From the NCBI GenBank assembly GCA_963578625.1, contig CAUZEO010000016.1, forward strand, positions 1 through 34,030: a stretch of DNA of 34,030 nt, given 5' to 3'. The DNA is from CAUZEO01 sp963578625. Its GTDB lineage: Bacteria > Verrucomicrobiota > Kiritimatiellia > SLOV01. Below the pieces are notes generated by a model. It was not told the DNA's origin, did no database searches, and saw nothing but the letters and a program-made list of their open reading frames with translations. The first letter of the stretch is position 1. The number at the start of each line of letters is the position of its first letter. Below, in pieces: positions 1 to 7,413 of the stretch. The position numbers were made by a program, and so were the translations under genes.

Positions 1-159
1 ACCGGCCCGAGACAGGATCATGTCGGACTTCTCCTCACCCAGGAACACGAACCAGCCGGGTTCGATGTCACCGACGCAGTCCTTGAGCCGGACCACGATC
101 CCAGGAAGAATAGGGACGTGCTGGTGCTTTTTGATGGCCTCCTCGAAGAGCATCTTCAC
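1..159 (-). CDS. Partial hypothetical protein, cut by left window edge
   Basis: The minus strand has an open frame running off the left edge, with a clean protein-like composition (for example PGWFVFLGEEKSDMI). A TAA lies four codons upstream of the GTG at 159, so the N-terminus must be at GTG 159 or ATG 153. No strong ribosome binding site precedes either. About 53 residues are visible and I do not recognise the family. It points the same way as the J-domain gene upstream of it, so it could be the last gene of that group. It could also be a chance open frame; the short visible length limits confidence. Confidence 0.4.
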   Translation of the reverse strand, partial: MKMLFEEAIKKHQHVPILPGIVVRLKDCVGDIEPGWFVFLGEEKSDMILSRAG

Positions 160-221
160 TGCACGAATTTATGCTTTCCGGAATCAGTCAGGGCATGTTT
201 CAGAAATTACACATCCAGCTG

Positions 222-1508
222 TTACGGATTGAGGAATACAGCAGAGAAAAGAGCAAGAAGACCGAAGACCACTACTACTACTACTACTACTACTACCGCG
301 TAGACCGGGAATAAAAAAACTTGTTCTAGCGCCGGCAGGAGCGAGGTTTGGTCACTTTCTGTCCGTGCCCGAATCCGAGCCGACGCCGGCGGCACAAAAT
401 CCTCCGGGAAAATGACGTTAACAAGCACTGTGTCGTGAATTCTAGTATTCACTAGATTGCAAGTTGAGAAGTCGATATTCAATAAGGCAGATTGAGTTAG
501 GTTAGTACCGTAAAGGCTTGCATTGCTGAATGAGATCGGCGAATCGATTCTCGTAATCTGCATGTACGCAGAAGTAAGACACGCGCTCTCGAAATTGCAC
601 TGGTCAAAGACAGAACGGACGCATTTGACCTCTTCAAGGTTTGCTCCTGTGAAATCTGTTTTATAGAAAGAAACTGGATAATATTCCCGAATCACTTTCT
701 TCTTTGTCGTTTCTGTGTGGTATCCGAAATTGGAGCCCCGAAGGTTTGCACGGTAAAATCGACACAAACGGATACTGTAATTCGCACGATTTTCTGTGTC
801 GGTGTGGCTTATTCGATCTCGGTTGAAGACCACAGCCTCGAGAATACAGTTGGAAAAGTCGACATACTCTAAGGTTGTGTTCATGAATGAAGACCCGCGA
901 AAATCAGATGCAGCAAAAGACGATTTCGAGCTCGTGCAATCATCGAATACGCAATTCTTGAAAATGCAGTGCTCCATCGAAGAGTCGGCGAAAATTGCTC
1001 CAGAAAAATCAACATTGTCAAATATGCCGTTTCGGCAAACTGCCCCCCTAAGGTCGGCCCTGGATAGACACACATCCTGGAGATTGGCATCGCTGAGATC
1101 CACGTTGCCTAGCGGCGCGCCGCTTAGTGAAACATTGCGAAGGCAAAGACCCTTCAGATTTGTGTTAAATAGTTCCGCACCCTTTCTTCTAATGTGTTCG
1201 TCGATCGTGCACCAGGTATCCGATCCGTCCCGTCGCTTGACAGTCTTGAGGTTATTTTCGGCCTCAGTGTCAGCGATACCCAGGAACAGATCTTCTTCGC
1301 CATGAAGAATGCGATCGTCATACTGCGACCGCGTATCTGGATTTGAGAGAATTTCGTAGGCTCTTACGAGCTTCTTGAATAAGTCTTCATCGGAAGTTGC
1401 CCTTTTGTCGGGATGATATTTCGCCACGAGAGAACGGTAGGCACTTTTTATAACGTCTGCCGAGGCCGACTGCGACACTTCGAGAATATCATAAAGTGTT
1501 TTAGACAT
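222..1508 (-). CDS. J-domain / pentapeptide-repeat membrane-anchored protein
   Basis: This 428-residue protein starts with a J-domain (residues 1-67) carrying the HPD signature at 32-34, the motif that stimulates Hsp70/DnaK ATPase. Residues from about 105 to 370 contain pentapeptide repeats of the A(D/N)Lxx type (NVDLSDANLQDVCLSRADL, then DNVDFSGAIF and DYVDFSNCIL-like stretches), which are known to fold as a right-handed beta helix. The C-terminus has one hydrophobic helix containing ten consecutive valines, followed by a short tail, so the protein is probably tail-anchored. DnaJ glycine/phenylalanine and zinc-finger regions are absent, so this is not the housekeeping co-chaperone. It lies 3 bp after the small membrane protein gene at 1512-1817, suggesting co-transcription. 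The J-domain is certain. Recruitment of DnaK to a membrane-bound beta-helix scaffold is inference. Confidence 0.85.
   Translation of the reverse strand: MSKTLYDILEVSQSASADVIKSAYRSLVAKYHPDKRATSDEDLFKKLVRAYEILSNPDTRSQYDDRILHGEEDLFLGIADTEAENNLKTVKRRDGSDTWCTIDEHIRRKGAELFNTNLKGLCLRNVSLSGAPLGNVDLSDANLQDVCLSRADLRGAVCRNGIFDNVDFSGAIFADSSMEHCIFKNCVFDDCTSSKSSFAASDFRGSSFMNTTLEYVDFSNCILEAVVFNRDRISHTDTENRANYSIRLCRFYRANLRGSNFGYHTETTKKKVIREYYPVSFYKTDFTGANLEEVKCVRSVFDQCNFESACLTSAYMQITRIDSPISFSNASLYGTNLTQSALLNIDFSTCNLVNTRIHDTVLVNVIFPEDFVPPASARIRARTESDQTSLLPALEQVFLFPVYAVVVVVVVVVVFGLLALFSAVFLNP
271..294. repeat. (ACT)8 trinucleotide microsatellite inside the J-domain gene
   Basis: Eight perfect ACT units are flanked by ACC on both sides. 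On the coding (minus) strand they read as eight GTA valine codons, followed by GTG and GTC, making ten valines in the C-terminal membrane helix. Because the unit is 3 bp, copy-number change would lengthen or shorten the helix without changing frame. Confidence 0.95.
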
Positions 1509-1511
1509 TGC

Positions 1512-1817
1512 TCATTGTTTCCCATCCGTTAGCCTTTTTCGCTCCTGCTTTTGACGCCTTGACGGTTCTTGGATATCTTGAAATCCAGCAAAGGGAGGGC
1601 CTCTCTTCGATGACGTAGGAATTGCTCCTGAATCAGGCTTTCCCGAATTCTGCTGGGGCCACTTGCGAATGATCGAACGCCATGTACAGAATATTGCTGT
1701 CCATAGCATGAATTGGGGGACTGCCCCACCTCCTTTTCGCCAACCGATTGACGCCGCAGCGATAGCGTACAGGAATAGAATCCCTACCGAAACCAGCAGT
1801 GCGACGACATATTTCAC
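1512..1817 (-). CDS. Small two-helix membrane protein
   Basis: The 101-residue product has two N-terminal hydrophobic segments (about residues 4-24 and 32-47) and a polar, basic, Pro/Arg/Lys-rich C-terminal tail (KRGPPFAGFQDIQ onward), so it looks like an inner-membrane protein with a cytoplasmic tail. The stop lies three bases before the ATG of the J-domain/pentapeptide gene, so the two are probably one operon, and the second protein is membrane-anchored too. No family is recognised. A membrane partner of the J-domain protein is a reasonable guess and nothing more. Confidence 0.6.
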   Translation of the reverse strand: MKYVVALLVSVGILFLYAIAAASIGWRKGGGAVPQFMLWTAIFCTWRSIIRKWPQQNSGKPDSGAIPTSSKRGPPFAGFQDIQEPSRRQKQERKRLTDGKQ

Positions 1818-1907
1818 TTAGGTCTCCTCATTTAGAACTGCCGAAGTTTATTCGTATCGTCTCCATTAAGCAAATTTTGCACATTCCAGTATCCCGCCTT
1901 GTGCTAC

Positions 1908-2092
1908 CTAGCGTTCTGACAACGACGGATTCGATATCCGCACTGCCCGAATTCGAAAGAATGCGTGCGGACCGCCGTTCGTGTTGTTGTAGATGCCCAG
2001 CATCGCATTCGTCCAACTGATCAGGTCCGTGCTCATTTCGAGCAGAATGTTGGCGCCCTCCCCGGAGGGTAAGACGACGGTCTTGTCTGGTT
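1908..2092 (-). pseudogene. 3' fragment of a secreted-protein gene with 'STDLISWT' motif
   Basis: An open minus frame ending at TAG 1908-1910 encodes about 60 residues including ILLEMSTDLISWTNAM and FFRIRAVRI. This pattern (STDLxxWT followed by FFRxRAV) is, from memory, common at the C-terminus of large extracellular proteins in Verrucomicrobiota and related phyla. The frame has no start. Going upstream it runs into the 41-bp repeat at 2093-2133, where an in-frame TGA sits at 2103-2105. The simplest reading is a gene whose 5' part was removed or displaced by insertion of the mobile element ending at that repeat. Assignment to the motif family is moderately sure, the truncation surer. Confidence 0.5.
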
Positions 2093-2133
2093 GTGGCCGG
2101 GTTCACCGAACTGGTCCAGTAGTTATGTTAGTC
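2093..2133 (+). repeat. 41-bp direct repeat, copy 1 (mobile-element end)
   Basis: It is identical to 2762-2802 except for one base (position 10, T here and C there), and in the same orientation. The inner part (2113-2134) is also one arm of a 22-bp imperfect inverted repeat with 2251-2272. It marks an end of the IS3-like remnant. Confidence 0.85.
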
Positions 2134-2272
2134 TAGGCACGAGGTTACAGGATCGTTCGTTCTCCGTCCGCTTGTCTCAATATGCGGATCTTCTCTTCCG
2201 TTGTCCGGCGTTTGCCTTTCATTCGTCTGACTCCTTTGGCTAAGGTCCTCAGACTAACATTGTTCATGGACC
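2113..2272 (-). mobile_element. IS3-family remnant with inverted ends (MITE-like)
   Basis: The ends at 2113-2134 and 2251-2272 are inverted repeats matching at 17 of 22 positions, with the 10-bp core ATGTTAGTCT perfect. Between them lies only the start of an IS3-type OrfA (2145-2222) with its ribosome binding site. The whole unit is about 160 bp, far below the roughly 1.2-1.5 kb of a full IS3 element, so it is an internally deleted or miniature derivative. The right arm overlaps the stop codon of the zinc-ribbon gene at 2264. Confidence 0.6.
2145..2222 (-). pseudogene. Truncated IS3-family OrfA (transposase N-terminus)
   Basis: ATG at 2222 preceded by AAAGGAG at a good distance opens a 25-codon frame reading MKGKRRTTEEKIRILRQAD and ending in TAA. 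This is the opening of the HTH_Tnp_1 helix-turn-helix seen in IS3-family OrfA proteins (typically M-K-x-K-R-x-T-x-E-E-K-I-x-x-L-R-x-A-D). The rest of OrfA and all of the DDE integrase OrfB are missing, so no active transposase is encoded. Confidence 0.7.
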
Positions 2273-2551
2273 CGTTTTCCGAGGCCCAACCAGATTTGCT
2301 AAAACAAGAATCACCAAACCACTCAGAACCAAAACTACAAATCCAATACCTCCCAATGTAGAGTTACCCTCAGAAATGAGTAATAGGAGTATTCCAAGTA
2401 TCAACACCGCAAACGCTATGAAGAATCCCAAACCAATTAGAATTTGCTTTACTACGCTTGCTTTGGGTTTAATTGGCTTCCCGCAATTCAAGCAACTTTC
2501 AGCATCAGATGAAATTTCCTTTTTGCAATCAGGACACTTAATTATTGCCAT
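2264..2551 (-). CDS. Zinc-ribbon two-helix membrane protein
   Basis: The 95-residue product begins with a zinc ribbon (CPDCKK at 6-11 and CLNCGKPI at 20-27), followed by two hydrophobic segments (about 35-59 and 66-88). Such zinc-ribbon plus double-TM proteins are common, poorly characterised membrane proteins. The gene is visibly AT-richer than its neighbours. Its final codons and TGA stop (GTCCATGA on the coding strand) lie in the inverted end of the IS3 remnant, so the native C-terminus was probably replaced when the element inserted. Its passage as cargo between two copies of the 41-bp repeat is inferred. Confidence 0.65.
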   Translation of the reverse strand: MAIIKCPDCKKEISSDAESCLNCGKPIKPKASVVKQILIGLGFFIAFAVLILGILLLLISEGNSTLGGIGFVVLVLSGLVILVLANLVGPRKTGP

Positions 2552-2589
2552 AGCAAAACCCCTTCACTCCTATTCAACCTGAAATATTT

Positions 2590-2775
2590 CTATTGTTCTA
2601 AATAATCCCGTAAATCTTCTTCATCTTCAAATATCAAACCATTATGTTCAACATGGAAACCATATTGTTTAGGAAGGTTGCTTCCCTTCTTTTGTCTCCT
2701 TTCCTCTTGCCGTTTTCTCTTCACATCTTCTTCGTTGTAGTTGATAATGCGTTGATAGCCAGTGGCCGGGCTCAC
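2590..2775 (-). pseudogene. 5'-truncated gene fragment, charged C-terminal domain
   Basis: The frame encodes a highly charged, coiled-coil-like segment (EEDVKRKRQEERRQKKG) and an ending HVEHNGLIFEDEEDLRDYLEQ-type tail. The only possible start is a GTG at 2773-2775, inside repeat copy 2, so the first residues come from repeat DNA and the true N-terminus is missing. The composition is AT-rich like the zinc-ribbon gene beside it. I do not recognise the family. Confidence 0.4.
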
Positions 2776-2802
2776 CGAACTGGTCCAGTAGTTATGTTAG
2801 TC
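2762..2802 (+). repeat. 41-bp direct repeat, copy 2 (solo mobile-element end)
   Basis: It matches 2093-2133 at 40 of 41 bases in the same orientation, 669 bp apart. Here the sequence beyond the repeat differs and no OrfA start follows, so it is a solo end. Gene fragments stop or start on both sides of it. Confidence 0.85.
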
Positions 2803-2974
2803 CGGATACCAGGGAATTGGCTGAGTATCTCTTCAGTAAAGATGTATTGTCAAGGCGGGGTGCAGGGAGGGCGTAGCCCCTTTTCCCGAAACGCTCCGTC
2901 ATCGTGGAGACGTAAAGGCTTTTCGGATAAGGCCCATCCATGCCCAGTTCTTCCAAAATTTCATCTGTTTTCAT
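2792..2974 (-). pseudogene. Small hypothetical ORF ending in repeat DNA
   Basis: The frame starting MKTDEILEELGMDGPYPKS at ATG 2974 runs about 60 residues and reaches its TAA inside repeat copy 2, so the last residues are repeat-encoded. An in-frame ATG at 3010 would add 12 residues. There is no ribosome binding site and no family match. It may be the 5' part of a gene cut by the insertion, or not a gene. Confidence 0.3.
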
Positions 2975-3036
2975 TAGTGTTGGATTGGCTCCCCACTGAC
3001 CATCCTGCATCTAATAAAGTCGCCGTAATCGCTTGA

Positions 3037-3975
3037 TCAGAGTTCGAGAGCCTGGATCCTTGACGAGAAGGTCTTATGAAATCCCTCGGCTCTCTCCTGA
3101 AGCCATGCGTACTGATTCGACCAATCGGCCTGGTCACTGACCGGAGCGTCCCTGTATTGAATAATCCGGCAGTCCTGGCCTTCCGGTAGTTCCTCCCAAT
3201 TCAGAGTTCCAACCGCTTGCTCGATTTCCGATGCCACCTCCTTGATCAAGCCGAAAGCTATTTTTGCCTGTTTCCCTCGAAGGTAAATTTCGCATCCCAG
3301 CCGTTGGGCAGTAGTGTTTCGAGTCAGACCCAATGAAAATTTTGAGCGTCCAACTGCAATTCCATACCAATGCTGCGGTCTGGGAGTTCGCAGATTGAGG
3401 AATGTTCCATTCGTGGTCATGTGTTCCTTCAGGCCGTTCCAAAAATCAAGATGCTGTTGCTGAGTTTTGGACAAAGCTTTTGGTGGAGCAATAATCGTCT
3501 TGGCCCATTCATTGGGACTACAGACAATCTTGAAATACGGGGCCGGTTCGGAGTCTCCAATCTGGAATAATTCAATTTCCAAAAGAAAATAATTGATTCC
3601 ATCAACCGATGTTTCATTCAACCAGTCAACTGCTTGACGGTGCTCCTCTGTAGCCAATCGGCAAATCCAAACAATGTACTTTGCGCCTAATCCAGATGCA
3701 TAAGTAATTATCTTTCCAAGATGATCATGGTTTGTTTTGTCGAGTTGATTTTCGATGACCATAGTAGCGTCATCAATCGTCTTGCAGACGATATCCGCCC
3801 TGAAGGAGCCGATGGCGACTTCAGTTGCGTCTACTTCCAGTTCAACCCCAATGGTCTCTCCCAGGACCTGGATGTTTTCTTCTTGTGCCAACCATGGCGT
3901 AAATGAACGGGCTTCATCATTCCAGACGGAACGAAGGTCCACGGGCTCCAATTTACCGAGGGTGATGGCATCCAT
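3037..3975 (-). CDS. DUF4268 protein with PD-(D/E)XK-like N-terminal domain
   Basis: The 312-residue protein resembles the DUF4268 family. The first half has the layout of a PD-(D/E)XK nuclease fold: FRADIVCK (about residues 58-65) followed by VIENQLDKTNHDHLGKI with the E-x-Q element, then a helix (YASGLGAKYIVWI). The C-terminal part (from about residue 175, QQQHLDFWNGLKEHM) is the DUF4268 domain, ending in ...WLQERAEGFHKTF, which is typical of the family. Such proteins are found scattered in mobile and defence regions and are suspected DNA-processing nucleases. ATG 3975 is used. The neighbour upstream (4033-4329) is on the same strand 57 bp away. Family membership is fairly sure; nuclease activity is not shown. 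Confidence 0.75.
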   Translation of the reverse strand: MDAITLGKLEPVDLRSVWNDEARSFTPWLAQEENIQVLGETIGVELEVDATEVAIGSFRADIVCKTIDDATMVIENQLDKTNHDHLGKIITYASGLGAKYIVWICRLATEEHRQAVDWLNETSVDGINYFLLEIELFQIGDSEPAPYFKIVCSPNEWAKTIIAPPKALSKTQQQHLDFWNGLKEHMTTNGTFLNLRTPRPQHWYGIAVGRSKFSLGLTRNTTAQRLGCEIYLRGKQAKIAFGLIKEVASEIEQAVGTLNWEELPEGQDCRIIQYRDAPVSDQADWSNQYAWLQERAEGFHKTFSSRIQALEL

Positions 3976-4032
3976 GACTATCGTTGCTCCAAATTGTTTG
4001 CGTCTGGACTCCTTAATATCAGATCGTAACGG

Positions 4033-4329
4033 CTACTTCAACAGTTTAATGGGCGAGTGTAAACGCCGGTTGAAAAGTGCGGCGGGCGCGTCCTGAGGAC
4101 CTTCGCGCTTCGAGCCTTCATCTTTCCGCCCAGACTTCCGCGGCGTGAAGGAAACGAAGGTATCTTGACCCATTCCGTGTTCCGCGAAGGTGGCCCTGGT
4201 CATTCTCTGATAAAGACCTCCCTTCCGCGTAATTAGGTAGTCGGAGGAATCGTCGGTACTCTGCTTTGACTTGCCGTCGGGTGACTTCGGTGTTTCCGGC
4301 TCTTTGTTTGAAGATTTGTCTGAGGGCAT
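4033..4329 (-). CDS. Small hydrophilic hypothetical protein
   Basis: About 98 residues, rich in Ser, Lys and Asp at the N-terminus (low-complexity, likely disordered) with a more ordered middle (YLITRKGGLYQRMTRATF). ATG 4329 is preferred because AAAGGA lies about 10 bases upstream; an upstream ATG at 4386 would add 19 residues. It is on the same strand as the DUF4268 gene downstream, so co-transcription is possible. No family is recognised. A small DNA- or RNA-binding or modifier protein would fit the composition, but nothing in the sequence proves it. Confidence 0.45.
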   Translation of the reverse strand: MPSDKSSNKEPETPKSPDGKSKQSTDDSSDYLITRKGGLYQRMTRATFAEHGMGQDTFVSFTPRKSGRKDEGSKREGPQDAPAALFNRRLHSPIKLLK

Positions 4330-4518
4330 CGTGTTTCGTCCTTTCGCGGGTGGTTGAGTCTCCAGCGGCGTATCAATGCTGGCCACATGATCCAGGATGA
4401 AGGGTACACCCCGGTGCCGTCGGATCGAGGAGAAGGTCTGTCATAAGGATGACGACACCGGAACGTAGTATTGATTCCGGGTCAGCAGATGCTCGCGCCG
4501 CTTTGGGCGACGCTCCGG

Positions 4519-5172
4519 CTACGTGGACAACCAGTCTTCCCGAGTCTCAGTGCGTAGCCTGGCGTTGATGATCGGCCAGAAGAAACCGTCCCTGAACCGT
4601 ATTCGGACTGAGCCCTCAACCGGGGCGCTGCGATAGTAACGAAGATCGTGTGGCCTGAATCGGTCTCGCTTACTGAGGTTGTCTTTGCGGCAGAGCGTCA
4701 CCCAGTTGCCGGGATGATCAGCGCCCAAGAGACTGACTGGAATAATGTGGTCGATTGTGAGATCACTCACTTCAAAAGACTTGCCGCAGTTTCCGCAGAG
4801 ATACCCGTCTGCTTCCAGCAAAGCCGCTCGCACTCGGCGAGACGGGGCAGTGCGAGTAACCTGAGCCGAATTCTTCCTGCGCCGAAGCCTCGCAAAGTCA
4901 ATGATGAGGTGCACTGGACCGGAAAGGCTCGCATGAACAAGGCCTGAACGAGTCAGCGTAGCGATGGCGCGCGTCATGAATTTCCGCGGGACTCCAATTC
5001 TAGATGATAGTGATGCGAGATCGGGCGCAGTAATGTGCCCCGTAGGATCTACCAGCGATCGGTCGTAGAGCCGAACGGCCCAGCGAGAGATGGATTGGTT
5101 GAAACAGCGGGTGCCGATCTGAGCTATTTTCTGCCGCCACCAATCGGCATCGTCTTGATTAATGTAGTTCAT
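4519..5172 (-). CDS. Winged-helix / HNH endonuclease
   Basis: The 217-residue product has an N-terminal helix-turn-helix-like region (TAPDLASLSSRIGVPRKF and the following helix) and a C-terminal HNH domain: CGNC at about 126-129, IDHIIPVS (D141, H142), then an N-containing helix (PGNWVTLCRKDN). These are the zinc-binding and DH/N elements of HNH endonucleases. The second zinc Cys pair has only one clear Cys (LCRKD), so zinc binding may be atypical. ATG 5172 is chosen because the domain begins there; an ATG at 5301 would add 43 residues of doubtful quality and bring the gene within 12 bp of the divergent methyltransferase-HNH gene. It is divergently paired with another HNH protein, suggesting a joint role in DNA restriction (inference). 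Confidence 0.75.
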   Translation of the reverse strand: MNYINQDDADWWRQKIAQIGTRCFNQSISRWAVRLYDRSLVDPTGHITAPDLASLSSRIGVPRKFMTRAIATLTRSGLVHASLSGPVHLIIDFARLRRRKNSAQVTRTAPSRRVRAALLEADGYLCGNCGKSFEVSDLTIDHIIPVSLLGADHPGNWVTLCRKDNLSKRDRFRPHDLRYYRSAPVEGSVRIRFRDGFFWPIINARLRTETREDWLST

Positions 5173-5312
5173 GAGATTGCAGAATGCTACGCGCTTACCC
5201 CCCGTAATTCCTACAGTGCTCCTGGGAACACGGATAATCAAGCCGCTTTCACGAGGCCAGACATATACGGATCGTGGTTGATGACCACAACTCTGCCTCA
5301 TAGACTCACATC

Positions 5313-7058
5313 ATGGATAGGAAGACAATCCGGCACTATGACTCGAAGGCCGATGAACTGGTTGCCCGATACGAGTCGGCAGAGATGGCGGATACCCATC
5401 GAATCCTGCTGCGGTATCTACCAGAACGTGGACGGGTGCTGGAGATAGGGTGCGGGTCCGGGCGTGATTCCGCATACCTGATGAGAGAGGGATTCGATAT
5501 CACCGCCATCGATGCCTCTGCGCAGATGCTCGAAACTGCACACGTGTATCATCCTGAACTCCGAGGGCACCTGCGCCAGGAATCGCTACCGCTTTCTGCC
5601 GAATCTCGGATCCTGGGTGAAAAGTTTGATGGGGTTGTGTCTATCGCGACCTTCATGCATATTCCCGAGCACGACATCTTCGAGTGCGCGTCGCAAATCC
5701 GGGACCTGCTCAATCCCGGTGGCATGTTTCTTCTGTCCGCCTCCCTCGGCCGAAACGGAATCGAAAACGGGAGAGATCCCGAAGGTCGACTCTTCGTAGA
5801 GCGACCCGCCGAGGAATTGCAGCTTCTGTTTGAGCGGCTGGGCTTTCGTTTGGTCGCAACGCACCAGAGCCCCGACGGTCTTGCGAGGGCGGTTAGTTGG
5901 TTCACGCTTGTGATGCAGCGAGCTGATGGTAGGACGCCTCGGTCTGTAGACGAAATCGAAACCATCATTACTCGAGATAGAAAAGTAGCTACATACAAGC
6001 TCGCGCTTCTACGTGCATTGTGTGAGATCGCCCAGGTCGAAAGCCATATGGTGGAGTGGCGATCCGATGGGACTGTCAGCGTCCCACTTGGACTTGTCGC
6101 GGAGAAGTGGCTGCTCTACTACTGGCCGATCATCGAGTTGGATGTAATTCAAGGGGATTGGGCGGTTATCCCTCAGACTCAAGGCATGGAAAGGAGTAAG
6201 CCAATCGCCTTCAGGAAAGCCATGCACGGTCTCATCAAATTCTACCAGTCTCACGGTGGCTTGAGCGGCATGTATCATGATTACAAGGCAGGAAAGGTTC
6301 CAGCCCAGGGGCGACCACTACTCGACATGGCAATCAATACAATTGCCAGGACAATCGTCTCCGGCCCTGTTACGTATGCGGGAGGTGCGTTGGAGGGCGC
6401 CGGAAGTTACTTCGGTTTCCAGGGGCGACGCTCCGCACTACACCGATGTACGGACCCAGTTTCGGCGTGTGAAAAGCTGGGCCGGATCCTTGTTCCCGCT
6501 GGCGCGTGGCGGGAAATGTGCTTGATTGGTCATTGGGTAGCCGAATCACTCGTCCTCCGGTGGGCAGAGCTTACGCATGAACTCACGAACCGGACAGTAC
6601 CCGTCAAAGATGTGGTGGAGCGGCTGTTGATCAAGCCGGAGACCGAGCGCGATGTCCACCTCGCACGCTCAGTTTATCAGGATGTCGAGGACCTACGGTG
6701 TGTATGGACAGACGAACCGCTGAAATCTCACTTCTCCGTGGACCATACTGTCCCGTTCAGCGTGTGGCATAATAACGATCTCTGGAATCTGCTCCCAAGC
6801 GCCCCGCTGGTGAATAGCCGTAAGTCGGATAAGTTGGTCACGAAGAGCCTTCTGCTTCACAGGCGAGACTCGATCATACAATACTGGGAGATTCTGAAGG
6901 ATTCCGCTGAAAGCAGATTCATGGTCGAAGTCGATAGATCTCTGGTGCGAGGTCATTTCGACTCTGGCGACTGGCAGTATCCGGCCTTTGCTGGGCTGGT
7001 GGAGAACGTGGAGGCACTGGCACTTCAGCGAGGACTTGAGCGATGGGAGCCTGAATAG
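5313..7058 (+). CDS. SAM methyltransferase-HNH endonuclease fusion
   Basis: The 581-residue protein joins two activities. Residues about 1-200 form a class I SAM-dependent methyltransferase, with motif I LEIGCGSG (43-50), an acidic post-motif (ITAIDAS), and LNPGGMFLLSAS. Residues about 230-580 have a helical domain (LVAEKWLLYYWPIIE) and a C-terminal HNH-type motif, SVDHTVPFSVW with D477 and H478, followed by NNDLWNLLPSAPLVNSRKSDK. The second part resembles stand-alone HNH proteins of defence islands. A DNA methyltransferase NPPY/DPPY motif is not evident, so the methyl acceptor is unknown and may be a small molecule or tRNA rather than DNA. The start ATG 5313 lacks a clear ribosome binding site. 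Domain calls are confident; a restriction or defence role is inference. Confidence 0.8.
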   Translation: MDRKTIRHYDSKADELVARYESAEMADTHRILLRYLPERGRVLEIGCGSGRDSAYLMREGFDITAIDASAQMLETAHVYHPELRGHLRQESLPLSAESRILGEKFDGVVSIATFMHIPEHDIFECASQIRDLLNPGGMFLLSASLGRNGIENGRDPEGRLFVERPAEELQLLFERLGFRLVATHQSPDGLARAVSWFTLVMQRADGRTPRSVDEIETIITRDRKVATYKLALLRALCEIAQVESHMVEWRSDGTVSVPLGLVAEKWLLYYWPIIELDVIQGDWAVIPQTQGMERSKPIAFRKAMHGLIKFYQSHGGLSGMYHDYKAGKVPAQGRPLLDMAINTIARTIVSGPVTYAGGALEGAGSYFGFQGRRSALHRCTDPVSACEKLGRILVPAGAWREMCLIGHWVAESLVLRWAELTHELTNRTVPVKDVVERLLIKPETERDVHLARSVYQDVEDLRCVWTDEPLKSHFSVDHTVPFSVWHNNDLWNLLPSAPLVNSRKSDKLVTKSLLLHRRDSIIQYWEILKDSAESRFMVEVDRSLVRGHFDSGDWQYPAFAGLVENVEALALQRGLERWEPE

Positions 7059-7413
7059 AACGCGAGCAGAGGTACGCATCGGCAACACTACCACGGCTGA
7101 ATCTGCCGCGCATAGCTCCACAAAACGCCAGGCTCTTGATCGCGTCGCATCGGTTCCTAGCCCTGGCTCGCCGTCCGCAAGCGCAGCCAGGAAGCGGTGT
7201 CTCAATGATACCGCTAGATCCAGCTTAGTCCGTGTTCGTCATTGGATGCCTCGCTCAAACTCACGCACTCGCGTACTCAAGATAGCCCCGCCGTGCGAGC
7301 ACTACTAGACGTACGCCCAACCCGCTCCTGGCATCTGCACTCTTGACCTGCTTAATTAAGTCGTTAATGTTTGTTGAGTACAGTAGAATGCTATTTACAC
7401 AGGAGGGGACTTA
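7059..7413. other. Intergenic, no gene seen
   Basis: No frame here has a supported start or recognisable product. The last 75 bp hold the likely promoter and ribosome binding site of the PhyH gene. Confidence 0.5.
7343..7406 (+). promoter_or_regulatory. Candidate promoter and ribosome binding site for PhyH gene
   Basis: TTGACC at 7343-7348 is followed 16 bp later by TAATGT (7365-7370); an alternative -10 is TAGAAT (7384-7389). A strong AGGAGG at 7401-7406 sits seven bases before the ATG. The ribosome binding site is clear; the promoter boxes are only a visual match. Confidence 0.4.

Noticed and set aside
118..303. Plus-strand frame ending in poly-threonine
   Set aside because: It is the antisense reading of the microsatellite and the J-domain gene, with no start signal.
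4406..4415. ACACCCCGGT shared with the tRNA 5' end
   Set aside because: Ten bases are expected by chance in a window this size, and no further match extends it.
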